This document shows, piece after piece, positions 51,410-58,820 of a DNA stretch of 64,000 bases. Origin of the DNA: DT-110 sp030148525 (GTDB lineage: Bacteria; Bacteroidota; Bacteroidia; Chitinophagales; Saprospiraceae); the NCBI GenBank assembly GCA_965227445.1, contig OZ245751.1, forward strand, positions 3,844,001 through 3,908,000, given 5' to 3'. The notes beneath the pieces are model-generated. The model was not told the DNA's origin, did no database searches, and saw only the letters and a program-made list of their open reading frames with translations. A program made the translations under genes and the position numbers. Position 1 is the first letter of the stretch; each line of letters begins with the position of its first letter.

Positions 51410-53590
51410 TCAGTCAATTTTGGTAAACCGGTCCAGAAGCTGTCGTACTTCCTGCACAGACAATACATTGTACTTAGCCACCGAATTACTCAGTCCTACC
51501 TTGATGGTGTAGGCATGATCCGGCAACGCTTTGAACGTATCTTCGTCGGTGTGGTCATCCCCCAGAGCCATAATGAAATCCCAGTTTTCTTCGTCAACCC
51601 AGTTAAGGGTGGCTTTCCCCTTATTAACGCCGGCATTCTTAATTTCAACGACCTTATTACCTTCCAGTACCTGCAGATCGAGGTTGGCCGTGAGGTACAG
51701 GAGTACATCGCGAAATTCACGAACACGCTTCTCTCCAAACTCTTTGTCGATGCGGCGATAGTGCCAGGCAATTGAAAAGTCTTTTTCCTCAATGAAAGAG
51801 CCGGGGGTGCGCTCCACCATGTTTTCCAGCACATCGCGGATTTCTGATTTCCAATCGGATGCCAGGCCGGGATTCAATGCCCATTCCCCTTTGCGTTTGA
51901 TCCATACCCCGTGTTCGGCGGCCATATCGATGTCCAGTGGTCCCAACCATTCCTGGAGGGTATCCCGGTCACGGCCACTATTGACGATCAATTTAGTCTG
52001 GGGACTGGCCTTCAGCGACTTTAGCAGATGGATTAGTTCATCGTCGGGGACAACTGCTTGCGGATCGGGTTTAAAATCCATCAGGGTGCCATCGTAATCG
52101 AGGATGATAAGTCGCTTTTGGGCTTGACGAAAAGCCTGGTATATTTCATCGAGTTGTTGGTCTTCCATTCGACTAATGTTCTGTTTTTCTTGTTGCTTCA
52201 TGAAGTTTTGCTGATCAGTCAGGAATGTATTTGCCCAATGCTCAACATTATAGATTTTCAACTTGGACTGCATGCTCTTCAGTCGTCTTTCCTGATCAGC
52301 AACTGGCATATCCAGGGCGCGTTGCAAGGCATCGGCCATTCCCTGAATATCCTGGGGGTTGACCATAATAGCTTCGGTGAGTTCGTTGGCAGCTCCCGCC
52401 ATTTCGCTCAGGATCAACACGCCTTGCTTATTCTCCTCTTTGCTGGCTACGAACTCCTTGGCTACCAGATTCATCCCATCGCGCAGGGGGGTGATCATGG
52501 CAATATGCGCTGCCTTGTACAATCCGGTCAGTTCACTGAAATTCAGCGACCGATAAAAATAGCGGACGGGGGTCCAGTCAAAACTACCAAAGCGCCCGTT
52601 GATGCTACCCACTAATTCGTCGACCTGGTGTTTTAGCTCCTGATATTGGTCTACATTAGAGCGGGAGGGCACTACGATGAGCACCAGGGTCACCTTGCCG
52701 TGCTGATCGACGGAGGTTTCCAAAAAGCGTTCGAAAGCCTGCAGGCGCGTTGGGATCCCCTTAGTGTAGTCGAGGCGATCGATGGAGATCACCAGGCTGA
52801 TCCGCTTGGCCAGGTCCCGGATCTTGCGCACCTCTTCGTCCTGAGGGTCGGGATCGGTATGGGCGTATTTTTCGTAATCGATCCCCATGGGAAAAACATC
52901 CACGTTAACGGCCCGGTTATTTACCGAGAGCATCCCGACGGAGTGTTCGTGGCCGGTAATGCGATACGCTGCACTCAGGAAATGCCGCATATAGCCAAAG
53001 GTATGGAAGCCGATCTGATCGGCGCCGAGAATACCATTGAGCAATTGTTCCCGCCAGGGCAGGATCCGGAATACTTCGTAGGATGGGAAAGGGATGTGCA
53101 GAAAAAACCCAATGGAGATATTGGGATGTGCCTGACGAATCATTTCGGGTACGAGCAGCAACTGGTAATCGTGTACCCAAACCATATCGCCCGGCTGTAT
53201 GTGTGGTATGACTACCTCCGCAAATTTGCGATTAACGGCTTTGTAGGCATCCCAGGAGGATTCGTCGTAGGTCGTGAATTGGGTGAAGTAGTGGAAATGC
53301 GGCCAGATGGTCTTATTGCTGAAGCCCTCGTAATACAGCTTGATTTCCTTCTTGCTCAGGAATACGGGAACCAGGTCTTGGTCGAGCAGGTCTTTGCGAA
53401 CAGCTTCCTGCTCCCATTCGTCCCGGATATCTTTTCCGGGCCAGCCTATCCAAATTTTGTTAATAGAGTCATCGAGTGAATTGAGACCGGTTGCCAGGCC
53501 TCCGGCACTGGGATGATAAAAAAGTTCTCCCCCCTCCTTTTTTCCAATGGTAACGGGTAGGCGATTAGAAACAATGATCAGGCGCGACAT
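51410..53590 (-). CDS. Bifunctional trehalose-6-phosphate synthase/phosphatase
   Basis: 726 residues, OtsA-OtsB fusion. Residues 1-470 are the GT20 synthase (SRLIIVSNRLPVTIGKKEGG, IWIGWPGKD, VWVHDYQLLLVPEMIR, RLDYTKGIPTRLQAFERFLE, RDGMNLVAKEFVASKEE). Residues about 490-726 are the HAD phosphatase (LIILDYDGTLMDF with nucleophile Asp, SGRDRDTLQEWL, AEHGVWIK, KGKATLNWV, ALGDDHTDEDTFKALPDHAY). It makes trehalose from UDP-glucose and glucose-6-P, for osmotic or desiccation stress. The fused order is common in Bacteroidota. Confidence 0.96.
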   Translation of the reverse strand: MSRLIIVSNRLPVTIGKKEGGELFYHPSAGGLATGLNSLDDSINKIWIGWPGKDIRDEWEQEAVRKDLLDQDLVPVFLSKKEIKLYYEGFSNKTIWPHFHYFTQFTTYDESSWDAYKAVNRKFAEVVIPHIQPGDMVWVHDYQLLLVPEMIRQAHPNISIGFFLHIPFPSYEVFRILPWREQLLNGILGADQIGFHTFGYMRHFLSAAYRITGHEHSVGMLSVNNRAVNVDVFPMGIDYEKYAHTDPDPQDEEVRKIRDLAKRISLVISIDRLDYTKGIPTRLQAFERFLETSVDQHGKVTLVLIVVPSRSNVDQYQELKHQVDELVGSINGRFGSFDWTPVRYFYRSLNFSELTGLYKAAHIAMITPLRDGMNLVAKEFVASKEENKQGVLILSEMAGAANELTEAIMVNPQDIQGMADALQRALDMPVADQERRLKSMQSKLKIYNVEHWANTFLTDQQNFMKQQEKQNISRMEDQQLDEIYQAFRQAQKRLIILDYDGTLMDFKPDPQAVVPDDELIHLLKSLKASPQTKLIVNSGRDRDTLQEWLGPLDIDMAAEHGVWIKRKGEWALNPGLASDWKSEIRDVLENMVERTPGSFIEEKDFSIAWHYRRIDKEFGEKRVREFRDVLLYLTANLDLQVLEGNKVVEIKNAGVNKGKATLNWVDEENWDFIMALGDDHTDEDTFKALPDHAYTIKVGLSNSVAKYNVLSVQEVRQLLDRFTKID

Positions 53591-53602
53591 GTGAGATGTT
53601 GG

Positions 53603-53618
53603 TTTTTGCCGAAAGGCA
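53603..53618 (-). promoter_or_regulatory. Leader element TGCCTTTCGGCAAAAA before the trehalose gene
   Basis: Sense strand tgcctttcggcaaaaa, ending 12 bases before the ATG at 53590. A second hairpin ttttgcc-ttac-ggcaaaa (53704-53721) lies 90 bases further upstream. Confidence 0.45.
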
Positions 53619-53735
53619 CTTAGGGTCCGTTCGGATTGCGGTTTTACCTGGTGGCTGGGGCTCTAATATAACGAAAATCACAGGAGGGTGTTCGTGGTGT
53701 TGTTTTTTGCCTTACGGCAAAAGCGGACTGAATGT

Positions 53736-53767
53736 AAAAAGAGCCATTCTCCGCTTTGGAGAATGGC
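53736..53767 (-). terminator. Rho-independent terminator after the 53823 gene
   Basis: gccattctcc (53743-53752) pairs with ggagaatggc (53758-53767), loop five bases; on the minus strand the stem is followed by tcttttt. Confidence 0.85.
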
Positions 53768-53822
53768 CCCTTTTCGCCCTGGTGGCAGACAGAATCCACC
53801 AATGAATTACCGCGGTAGTACA

Positions 53823-55220
53823 CTAGGTAGTGGACGGTTTCTTTTTCTTACGGCGTGTTTTGAAGAGCTCCTTGATTTCTTTCTCCTTGAGGAAGCCGAA
53901 ATCCAAAAATGCCGTAGAAACGAACTTCTTGATATCCTGGTAATCTTTACCTCGCTTATCGGTGTAGTGCTTAAGGAGTCGCTTGACGTAGGCCATTGAC
54001 AGTTCTTTCAGGTTCTGATTGAACTGTTGGTTGGCAAAAATGCCCATGTACACGGGATAGAGCCGGGAGATCTCAAAGAAGTCTACGTAAGCCGTCACCT
54101 CCAGATTGCTGACAAACCGCCGGAAGTAGCCAAAGATCGTCTGACGAACGCATTCGTTAATGGTCGACAAGCCTTCGTATTGACTACAGAAATTCTTCAC
54201 GGCCTCTTGCACTTCCTCTTGGTTATACCCCTTATCGTGGATAGCATCGATCAAGGTATAATAGTTACTCAGATCGTCTTTGAGAGTCTTATCCATGATA
54301 GCCGACATATTCCGATCGGCCTCCGGGGTTACTTCGAGCTCATCCCCCATATGCAATGCGAGGAGATACTCCAGGAAATATTCAACAAAGCGATCTTCTT
54401 TTTGGCGAATGCCATTGAGTTCCTCGCTGACCAGGATCATATCGTCATCATCCATGTCGTAATACATACTGAAAAGCATCATCATTTGCAGGTGCTCTTC
54501 GGTCCCTTTGAAGTCTTCATTGGTAATGAATTCCCGGATGGGAGTCATCAGGCTACTATTGTCTTCATCCAGGTTAGCCCGGTAAATGATAAAGTGGCGA
54601 AGGGAGGAGAACAGGACTTTCAGCTCGGCCAGATCGGTTGGAAAATCGGCGGTGAGAAAGACATCATTCCGGAATTGGCGCTGGTAGCGTGCCAATCCGG
54701 ATTTACGGGCTTCCTCCGTACGGTAGCGCTCCAGCTTTTGGGACTGCAGGTAGTAACGTACCCGCTTGTTGGTAAAGGAGTTGATGAGGCTTGTTACCCA
54801 GATATCACTACTCAGGGCAAAACCGATCTGAATCGATTGACCAATGCGTTTCTTCAGGATATCGAAGTTGGCCGATTCACAAATAGCAGTCAGTACCTCC
54901 TGGAAGTGTTCCTGGGGACGTACGTACTTCATTTTCTCATTGACTTCACCACGCAGTACGGAATAACCCAGAATTTTGGGAAGGAAAAGCCCTTCAAAGT
55001 ATTCTTCGAGCAAGACCAGCTCAAAAGAAATGATCTGGAGTGGTTTTTTTCGTGCCACCTCATCGTAGACAAGTCCGATCCGTGGCTCAAACGCTTCTTT
55101 TAACTGGTTGTAGTCTTCATCTTCTTCTGATTCCAGGTAACGCTCCAATTCTTCGGACTCCTGGATTTCGCCAGCCAATTCTTCCAGCTGTTTCAGGTAT
55201 TTTGGGTCTAATTCGTTCAT
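53823..55220 (-). CDS. Unrecognised 465-residue cytoplasmic protein
   Basis: MNELDPKYLKQLEELAGEIQ, very acidic start (ELERYLESEEDEDYNQLKEA), then a mainly helical protein (LVLLEEYFEGLFLPKILGYS, QEVLTAICESANFDILKKRI, LINSFTNKRVRYYLQSQK) and a basic C-terminus (LFKTRRKKKKPSTT). No signal, membrane helix or catalytic motif. Terminator on its 3' side and strong protein-like composition support it over the 358-codon antisense frame at 54027-55103. Its length and composition suggest a lineage-specific protein; function unknown. Confidence 0.8.
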   Translation of the reverse strand: MNELDPKYLKQLEELAGEIQESEELERYLESEEDEDYNQLKEAFEPRIGLVYDEVARKKPLQIISFELVLLEEYFEGLFLPKILGYSVLRGEVNEKMKYVRPQEHFQEVLTAICESANFDILKKRIGQSIQIGFALSSDIWVTSLINSFTNKRVRYYLQSQKLERYRTEEARKSGLARYQRQFRNDVFLTADFPTDLAELKVLFSSLRHFIIYRANLDEDNSSLMTPIREFITNEDFKGTEEHLQMMMLFSMYYDMDDDDMILVSEELNGIRQKEDRFVEYFLEYLLALHMGDELEVTPEADRNMSAIMDKTLKDDLSNYYTLIDAIHDKGYNQEEVQEAVKNFCSQYEGLSTINECVRQTIFGYFRRFVSNLEVTAYVDFFEISRLYPVYMGIFANQQFNQNLKELSMAYVKRLLKHYTDKRGKDYQDIKKFVSTAFLDFGFLKEKEIKELFKTRRKKKKPSTT

Positions 55221-55587
55221 GACATGACCACATTTTAAAGGTAAACCTGATAGTGCAATCGAGGCACTACCAGGTCCACTTAATATATTTAGAAATAAAG
55301 TATAGCCTTAGTAACGGTACAAATATACTCCTTACTTGTCAATTGTTCAAATCTACCGCCCGGGAGATCGGAGATCGGAAATCAGAGATCAGAGGTTAGA
55401 GGTCAGAAATCTAAAAATACTGCGAATCACTGCCCGTACGGGCTGCGCTTACTGCTTGAAAAAGGCAAGTTTAGACTAAAGATTAAAGACTGGAGACTGC
55501 CGACCCTTTGGCGAAAGCCAATCCATTCCAGACCCAATCAGCATTTATCATTGAGCACTGAGCACTACCAACTGAGAACTGGAGACT
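55221..55587. repeat. Intergenic: gagatcg/gaaatca and ACTGNNN heptamers
   Basis: 55363-55420 reads gagatcg, gagatcg, gaaatca, gagatca, gaggtta, gaggtca, gaaatct. 55470-55500 has attaaag, actggag, actgccg. 55504-55521 is the hairpin ttggc-gaaa-gccaa of the leader-element family. 55540-55585 has gagcact/actgaga words. Nothing coding. Confidence 0.8.
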
Positions 55588-55620
55588 AAAAAAACCTTTC
55601 GCTCCGTACGGAACGAAAGG
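55588..55620 (-). terminator. Rho-independent terminator of rpsP
   Basis: On the minus strand cctttcgttccg pairs with cggagcgaaagg through a tight loop, followed by seven T's (55588-55594 as A's on the plus strand). It lies 34 bases after the rpsP stop. Confidence 0.9.
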
Positions 55621-55653
55621 TCAGTGGAAGGAAGGATGGGAAGGTTACCCTTC

Positions 55654-56307
55654 TTATTTCTTCTCTTCTTCCTCTTCACCGCCTTCTTCAGAGGCAGCTT
55701 CTTCCTTGGTCGCTTCTTCTTTAGCAGCCTCCTCTTCAGCAGGAGCTTCTTCAGTAGCTTCCTCGGCGGCGTCAGCTGTTTCTTCTGCGGCCTGAGTTTC
55801 TTCAGTTGCTTCGGCAGTTGCTGCAGCTTCTTCGGCGGCTTCTTCAACCGTCTCTTCTTCTGCAGCTTCTTCTTCGACAACTGGTGCTTCTACAACGGGA
55901 GCCTGGCCGGATACAGCAGAATGGTATTCTGCTTTTTCCTGGGCAGATTGCTCAAAACGAGCCGCAATGCGGGTTTCTTTTTGGTCAATCCATTCCTGGT
56001 ACATCTTGTCAGCCTCTTCCTGAGTCAAGGCGCCTTTCTTCACACCGCGCATCAAATGCTTCTTGTAATATACCCCTTTGAACTTGAGGATAGCACGGGC
56101 AGTATCAGTAGGTTGTGCACCCTTCATCAACCAATCGTAAGCTTTGTCACGATCGACATCGATCGTAGCCGGTTTGGTCATTGGGTTGTACATACCGATA
56201 CGCTCAATGTACTTTCCGTCGCGGGGAGCACGTACATCAGCGATGACGATGTGGTAATAAGGGCGCTTCTTACGACCCTTGCGTTGCAATCTGATTTTAA
56301 CAGGCAT
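55654..56307 (-). CDS. rpsP: 30S ribosomal protein S16 with long acidic C-terminal extension
   Basis: 217 residues. Residues 1-85 are S16: MPVKIRLQRKGRKKRPYYHI, DGKYIERIGMYNPMTKPATI, AYDWLMKGAQPTDTARAIL. A helical spacer (residues about 90-140) follows, then about 75 residues almost only Ala, Glu, Thr and Val, ending EEGGEEEEEKK. Typical S16 is 80-90 residues; extensions of this kind occur in Bacteroidota, but low-complexity DNA here also fits slippage. The GAAGCAGCT-like codons make the opposite frames open too. Confidence 0.93.
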   Translation of the reverse strand: MPVKIRLQRKGRKKRPYYHIVIADVRAPRDGKYIERIGMYNPMTKPATIDVDRDKAYDWLMKGAQPTDTARAILKFKGVYYKKHLMRGVKKGALTQEEADKMYQEWIDQKETRIAARFEQSAQEKAEYHSAVSGQAPVVEAPVVEEEAAEEETVEEAAEEAAATAEATEETQAAEETADAAEEATEEAPAEEEAAKEEATKEEAASEEGGEEEEEKK

Positions 56308-56415
56308 GTGTTAAAATTTGTTATGTGGTGAAACCATACCCGCGTACCTAGCAAGCTAGCGGCGGGTTTTTAACGGCCGCAAAGATATGCATTAGTCATC
56401 ACAAATGCAATCTCA

Positions 56416-56471
56416 ATCAGGTTTGAGGTGTGAGGTTTGAGGTGTGAGGTGTGAGGTTTGGGGTTTGGGGT
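56416..56471. repeat. Left arm of an opposed heptamer hairpin
   Basis: gtttgag and gtgtgag words ending in ggtttggggt, directly against the IS end. The right arm continues at 57952-58012 (gtttggg, gtttgag, then ctcaaac, ctcacac words). Before insertion it would have looked like the array at 44252-44336. Confidence 0.88.
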
Positions 56472-57951
56472 TTTTCGATTACCCATAAGTTTCGGGACGT
56501 TGGGTTTGCAGTGCCTTGAACATTTCCAAGACACGGTTGAACTCCAAAATCCCTCTCCATAGGGTTTTCAGTCCGGGTAATGGTTGACGCTTCGAAGGCC
56601 TGAACCCGCCGATACGCCCAATCAACCGGATATATTCATATACAGTAGGAGGCTTGTCAGGTCTATACTTCAGGTCTGTTTTTAAGACTTGATTGGCGTA
56701 GACGTATAGGGCCTGATGCTTTTGCTGGCCTATGCCTACCTGATCAATAGTAGTGTCGGGTTCTCTGCGTGCAAAATAATTCATTCGCATGTGATCACAT
56801 GCTAAACCAGAGTACAATGCTATGGCATTTAGGATGCGTTCCATCCTGTCCAACTGTAGTTCTTCGATGTGAGCTCCAGATTTTAGTACGTAATGAAAAC
56901 GCTCGATAAGCCATCGGCGGGTATAGTATTCCAGCATGGTTCGTGCTTGCTCAAATGTATGGACAGGCTTACTGCTCAGGAGGCGCCAAACGATAGCCTT
57001 GCCTGTTTCAGGGCTGACCTTTCGGGCCTCAATAACACTCAGCTCGACACTTCCCAGTTTCTTTTGATAAGCTTTGGGATGGCGCAAAGATATCCGGGCC
57101 TGGTAGCAACGCAACTCCATGGTTATCTCCTTAGTTGTTCGCTTTTGAGGTTGCGTGATACGCACTTTTGTGGTGCCTAATGACGGCTGTTTAGCAACTT
57201 GCTCCCAAATACCATTACCTGAATAATCATCTTTCCTATTGTATTTACTGGCAATCAGATAGTGTACGTTGGGGCTACGAGGACTGGCTAACAAATCGTG
57301 AAAATCCGCTTCCTTGTCACAAACGGAAATAACTTCTCGCTCAGGCTGATCTTCAAAATAGTCGACCATGGCTTGTTGATGTGTTATCCAGCGGTAGCTT
57401 TCTTTGTCTTCTACAGCATCATATTTACGTTTAGCAGTCTTACCCAGGCTATCGTCACTGCGTACTATGTGATCCTGCTTAAATACACACAAAGGCACTC
57501 CTTTAGAGGCTTGTACAGCCAGAGTGGTATGCATTTTACAGCCGCGCCGCTTATCATAATTGAGCACTCCGGCGTCGGCTACTCTATTGGTTGTCAGATC
57601 GATATCGGTGGTGTCCTGGATCAGCAAAAGAGTCTCTTCGCCTGGTTCAATTTTGCTTCGCAAATCGAAACGTTGACGTTGAGCTTTGATGATCTCTTCA
57701 CTGTTTACCTTCTCGTTGCTGAAAAATCGATACGCAGCCTTCATTTGATAAGGCTCAGGCAAGGCTTGAGGTAAGGTATATTCCAGTTTATTCCTTAATT
57801 GTTCATCCAATAGAGTAAGCCGTGCATTTAAACGGGCATCTCCAAAATCAGCATGTTCTCCTAGGGGGGTGGTATGGTTTCGCATAACTAGAACCTATGT
57901 ATACACTAGCTCAATGTCAAGTATTTTGCTATACTTATGGGTAATCGAAAA
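56472..57951 (-). mobile_element. IS4-family insertion sequence, complete
   Basis: 1480 bp bounded by 19-base perfect inverted repeats (left ttttcgattacccataagt at 56472-56490, right at 57933-57951). The flanks repeat ggtttggggt on both sides (56462-56471 and 57952-57961), a 10-base target duplication expected for IS4, although the target is itself made of gtttggg words. One intact transposase fills it, so it may be active. Confidence 0.93.
56479..57885 (-). CDS. IS4-family (Tn5-like) DDE transposase
   Basis: 468 residues. N-terminal DNA-binding part FGDARLNARLTLLDEQLRNK; DDE core with LLLIQDTTDIDLTT (first Asp), VISVCDKEADFHDLL (second Asp) and the YREK signature YYTRRWLIERFHYVLKSG (catalytic Glu); C-terminal dimerisation-like region YEYIRLIGRIGGF. 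The stop codon lies inside the left inverted repeat. No frameshift or early stop was seen. Confidence 0.95.
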   Translation of the reverse strand: MRNHTTPLGEHADFGDARLNARLTLLDEQLRNKLEYTLPQALPEPYQMKAAYRFFSNEKVNSEEIIKAQRQRFDLRSKIEPGEETLLLIQDTTDIDLTTNRVADAGVLNYDKRRGCKMHTTLAVQASKGVPLCVFKQDHIVRSDDSLGKTAKRKYDAVEDKESYRWITHQQAMVDYFEDQPEREVISVCDKEADFHDLLASPRSPNVHYLIASKYNRKDDYSGNGIWEQVAKQPSLGTTKVRITQPQKRTTKEITMELRCYQARISLRHPKAYQKKLGSVELSVIEARKVSPETGKAIVWRLLSSKPVHTFEQARTMLEYYTRRWLIERFHYVLKSGAHIEELQLDRMERILNAIALYSGLACDHMRMNYFARREPDTTIDQVGIGQQKHQALYVYANQVLKTDLKYRPDKPPTVYEYIRLIGRIGGFRPSKRQPLPGLKTLWRGILEFNRVLEMFKALQTQRPETYG

Positions 57952-58012
57952 GGTTTGGGGTTTGAGGTTACCTATAACCTTACCTCAAACCTCACACCTC
58001 AAACCTCTCACC
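57952..58012. repeat. Right arm of the opposed heptamer hairpin
   Basis: gtttggg and gtttgag, then ggttacctataacctt loop, then ctcaaac, ctcacac, ctcaaac, ctctcac. The TGA of the small gene at 58008 is formed from this sequence. Confidence 0.88.
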
Positions 58013-58169
58013 TGTTATACGGGTCGACAATCTCCGTGTCCTCCGTACGCTGAACAGGGTCAAGCCCCACTCCCTTCAGGATGAAGTACAGCAGTATGAT
58101 AAGCCCGATCAAAAGTAAGATCAATTCAAAGCGGGAAAGTAGCCGTTTCTTGGGTTTTTCATCTGACAT
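58008..58169 (-). CDS. Small single-pass membrane protein (53 residues)
   Basis: Read directly: MSDEKPKKRLLSRFELILLL then a continuous hydrophobic stretch (IGLIILLYFILKG) and VGLDPVQRTEDTEIVDPYNR. Basic N-terminus, one helix and acidic tail are the pattern of small membrane proteins of Bacteroidota often found next to housekeeping genes. Reading frame has good codon use. The family was not recognised. The stop lies in the heptamer repeat. Confidence 0.65.
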   Translation of the reverse strand: MSDEKPKKRLLSRFELILLLIGLIILLYFILKGVGLDPVQRTEDTEIVDPYNR

Positions 58170-58216
58170 AAGAACATCTTCTTGACGTGAGGGGAAGGTA
58201 GTTCATTTAGAGTTGT

Positions 58217-58253
58217 AAAAAAAGGCCGGCACCGGTCTTTCCGGTCCGGCCTT
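58217..58253 (-). terminator. Rho-independent terminator of the OsmC gene
   Basis: On the minus strand aaaggccgg-accgg / ccggt-ccggccttt pair around aaaga, followed by ttttt. Lies 16 bases after the OsmC stop. Confidence 0.88.
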
Positions 58254-58268
58254 TGTGCCTGCCTGATA

Positions 58269-58706
58269 TTAACTTTGGAAGGAGGCGTCCAGGTCAATAG
58301 GCACAGCACTGAGCGCCTTGGAGACCGGGCAGTTTTTCTTGGCGCCCTCGGCCAGTTCCATAAATTGGCTTTCCGACATACCGGAGACGGCTCCCTCAAC
58401 GTGCAGGGTGATCCTGGTGATAGCAAAACCGCCGTCGACCTTATCCAGGTCAATGACCGCTTGAGCGTCGATTTGATCGGCGGTGAAGCCGGCCTGTTCG
58501 ATGGCTACACTGAGGGCCATGGCGTAACAGCCGGAATGTGCAGCAGCGATTAGTTCCTCCGGATTGGTCCCGTCCTTTCCCGATTCACTTTCAAAACGGA
58601 GTTTAAAACTGTACGGCGTATCATCAAGTACACCACTGGGGCCATTCAAAATCCCTTCCCCTTTCGTTCCGGTCCCTTTCCATTGGGCATTCGCTTTGCG
58701 TTTCAT
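58269..58706 (-). CDS. OsmC-family peroxiredoxin-like protein
   Basis: ATG 58706 (MKRKANAQWKGTGTKGEGIL) is the family-type start; the frame to 58805 is discarded. 145 residues. NPEELIAAAHSGCYAMALSV holds the first catalytic Cys, KKNCPVSKALSAVPI the second, with E of PEELIAAAH. OsmC/Ohr proteins reduce organic hydroperoxides with dihydrolipoamide-type thiols. Osmotically inducible class by similarity of motif spacing. Confidence 0.93.
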   Translation of the reverse strand: MKRKANAQWKGTGTKGEGILNGPSGVLDDTPYSFKLRFESESGKDGTNPEELIAAAHSGCYAMALSVAIEQAGFTADQIDAQAVIDLDKVDGGFAITRITLHVEGAVSGMSESQFMELAEGAKKNCPVSKALSAVPIDLDASFQS

Positions 58707-58820
58707 ACTTCTCAGTTTTAAGTTTTGTTCGATTAAAGATAGTGGATGCTTACTCAATAGCAGGCAGCAACATAGGAACAGCTTGTTTGGAAGGATGTTT
58801 GACAAGCCGTTCCATTGGCA

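Noticed and set aside
52646..53479. 277-codon plus-strand frame opposite the trehalose gene
   Set aside because: Antisense of a clearly identified enzyme.
54027..55103. 358-codon plus-strand frame opposite the 53823 gene
   Set aside because: The minus frame is longer, has a terminator at its end and better composition.
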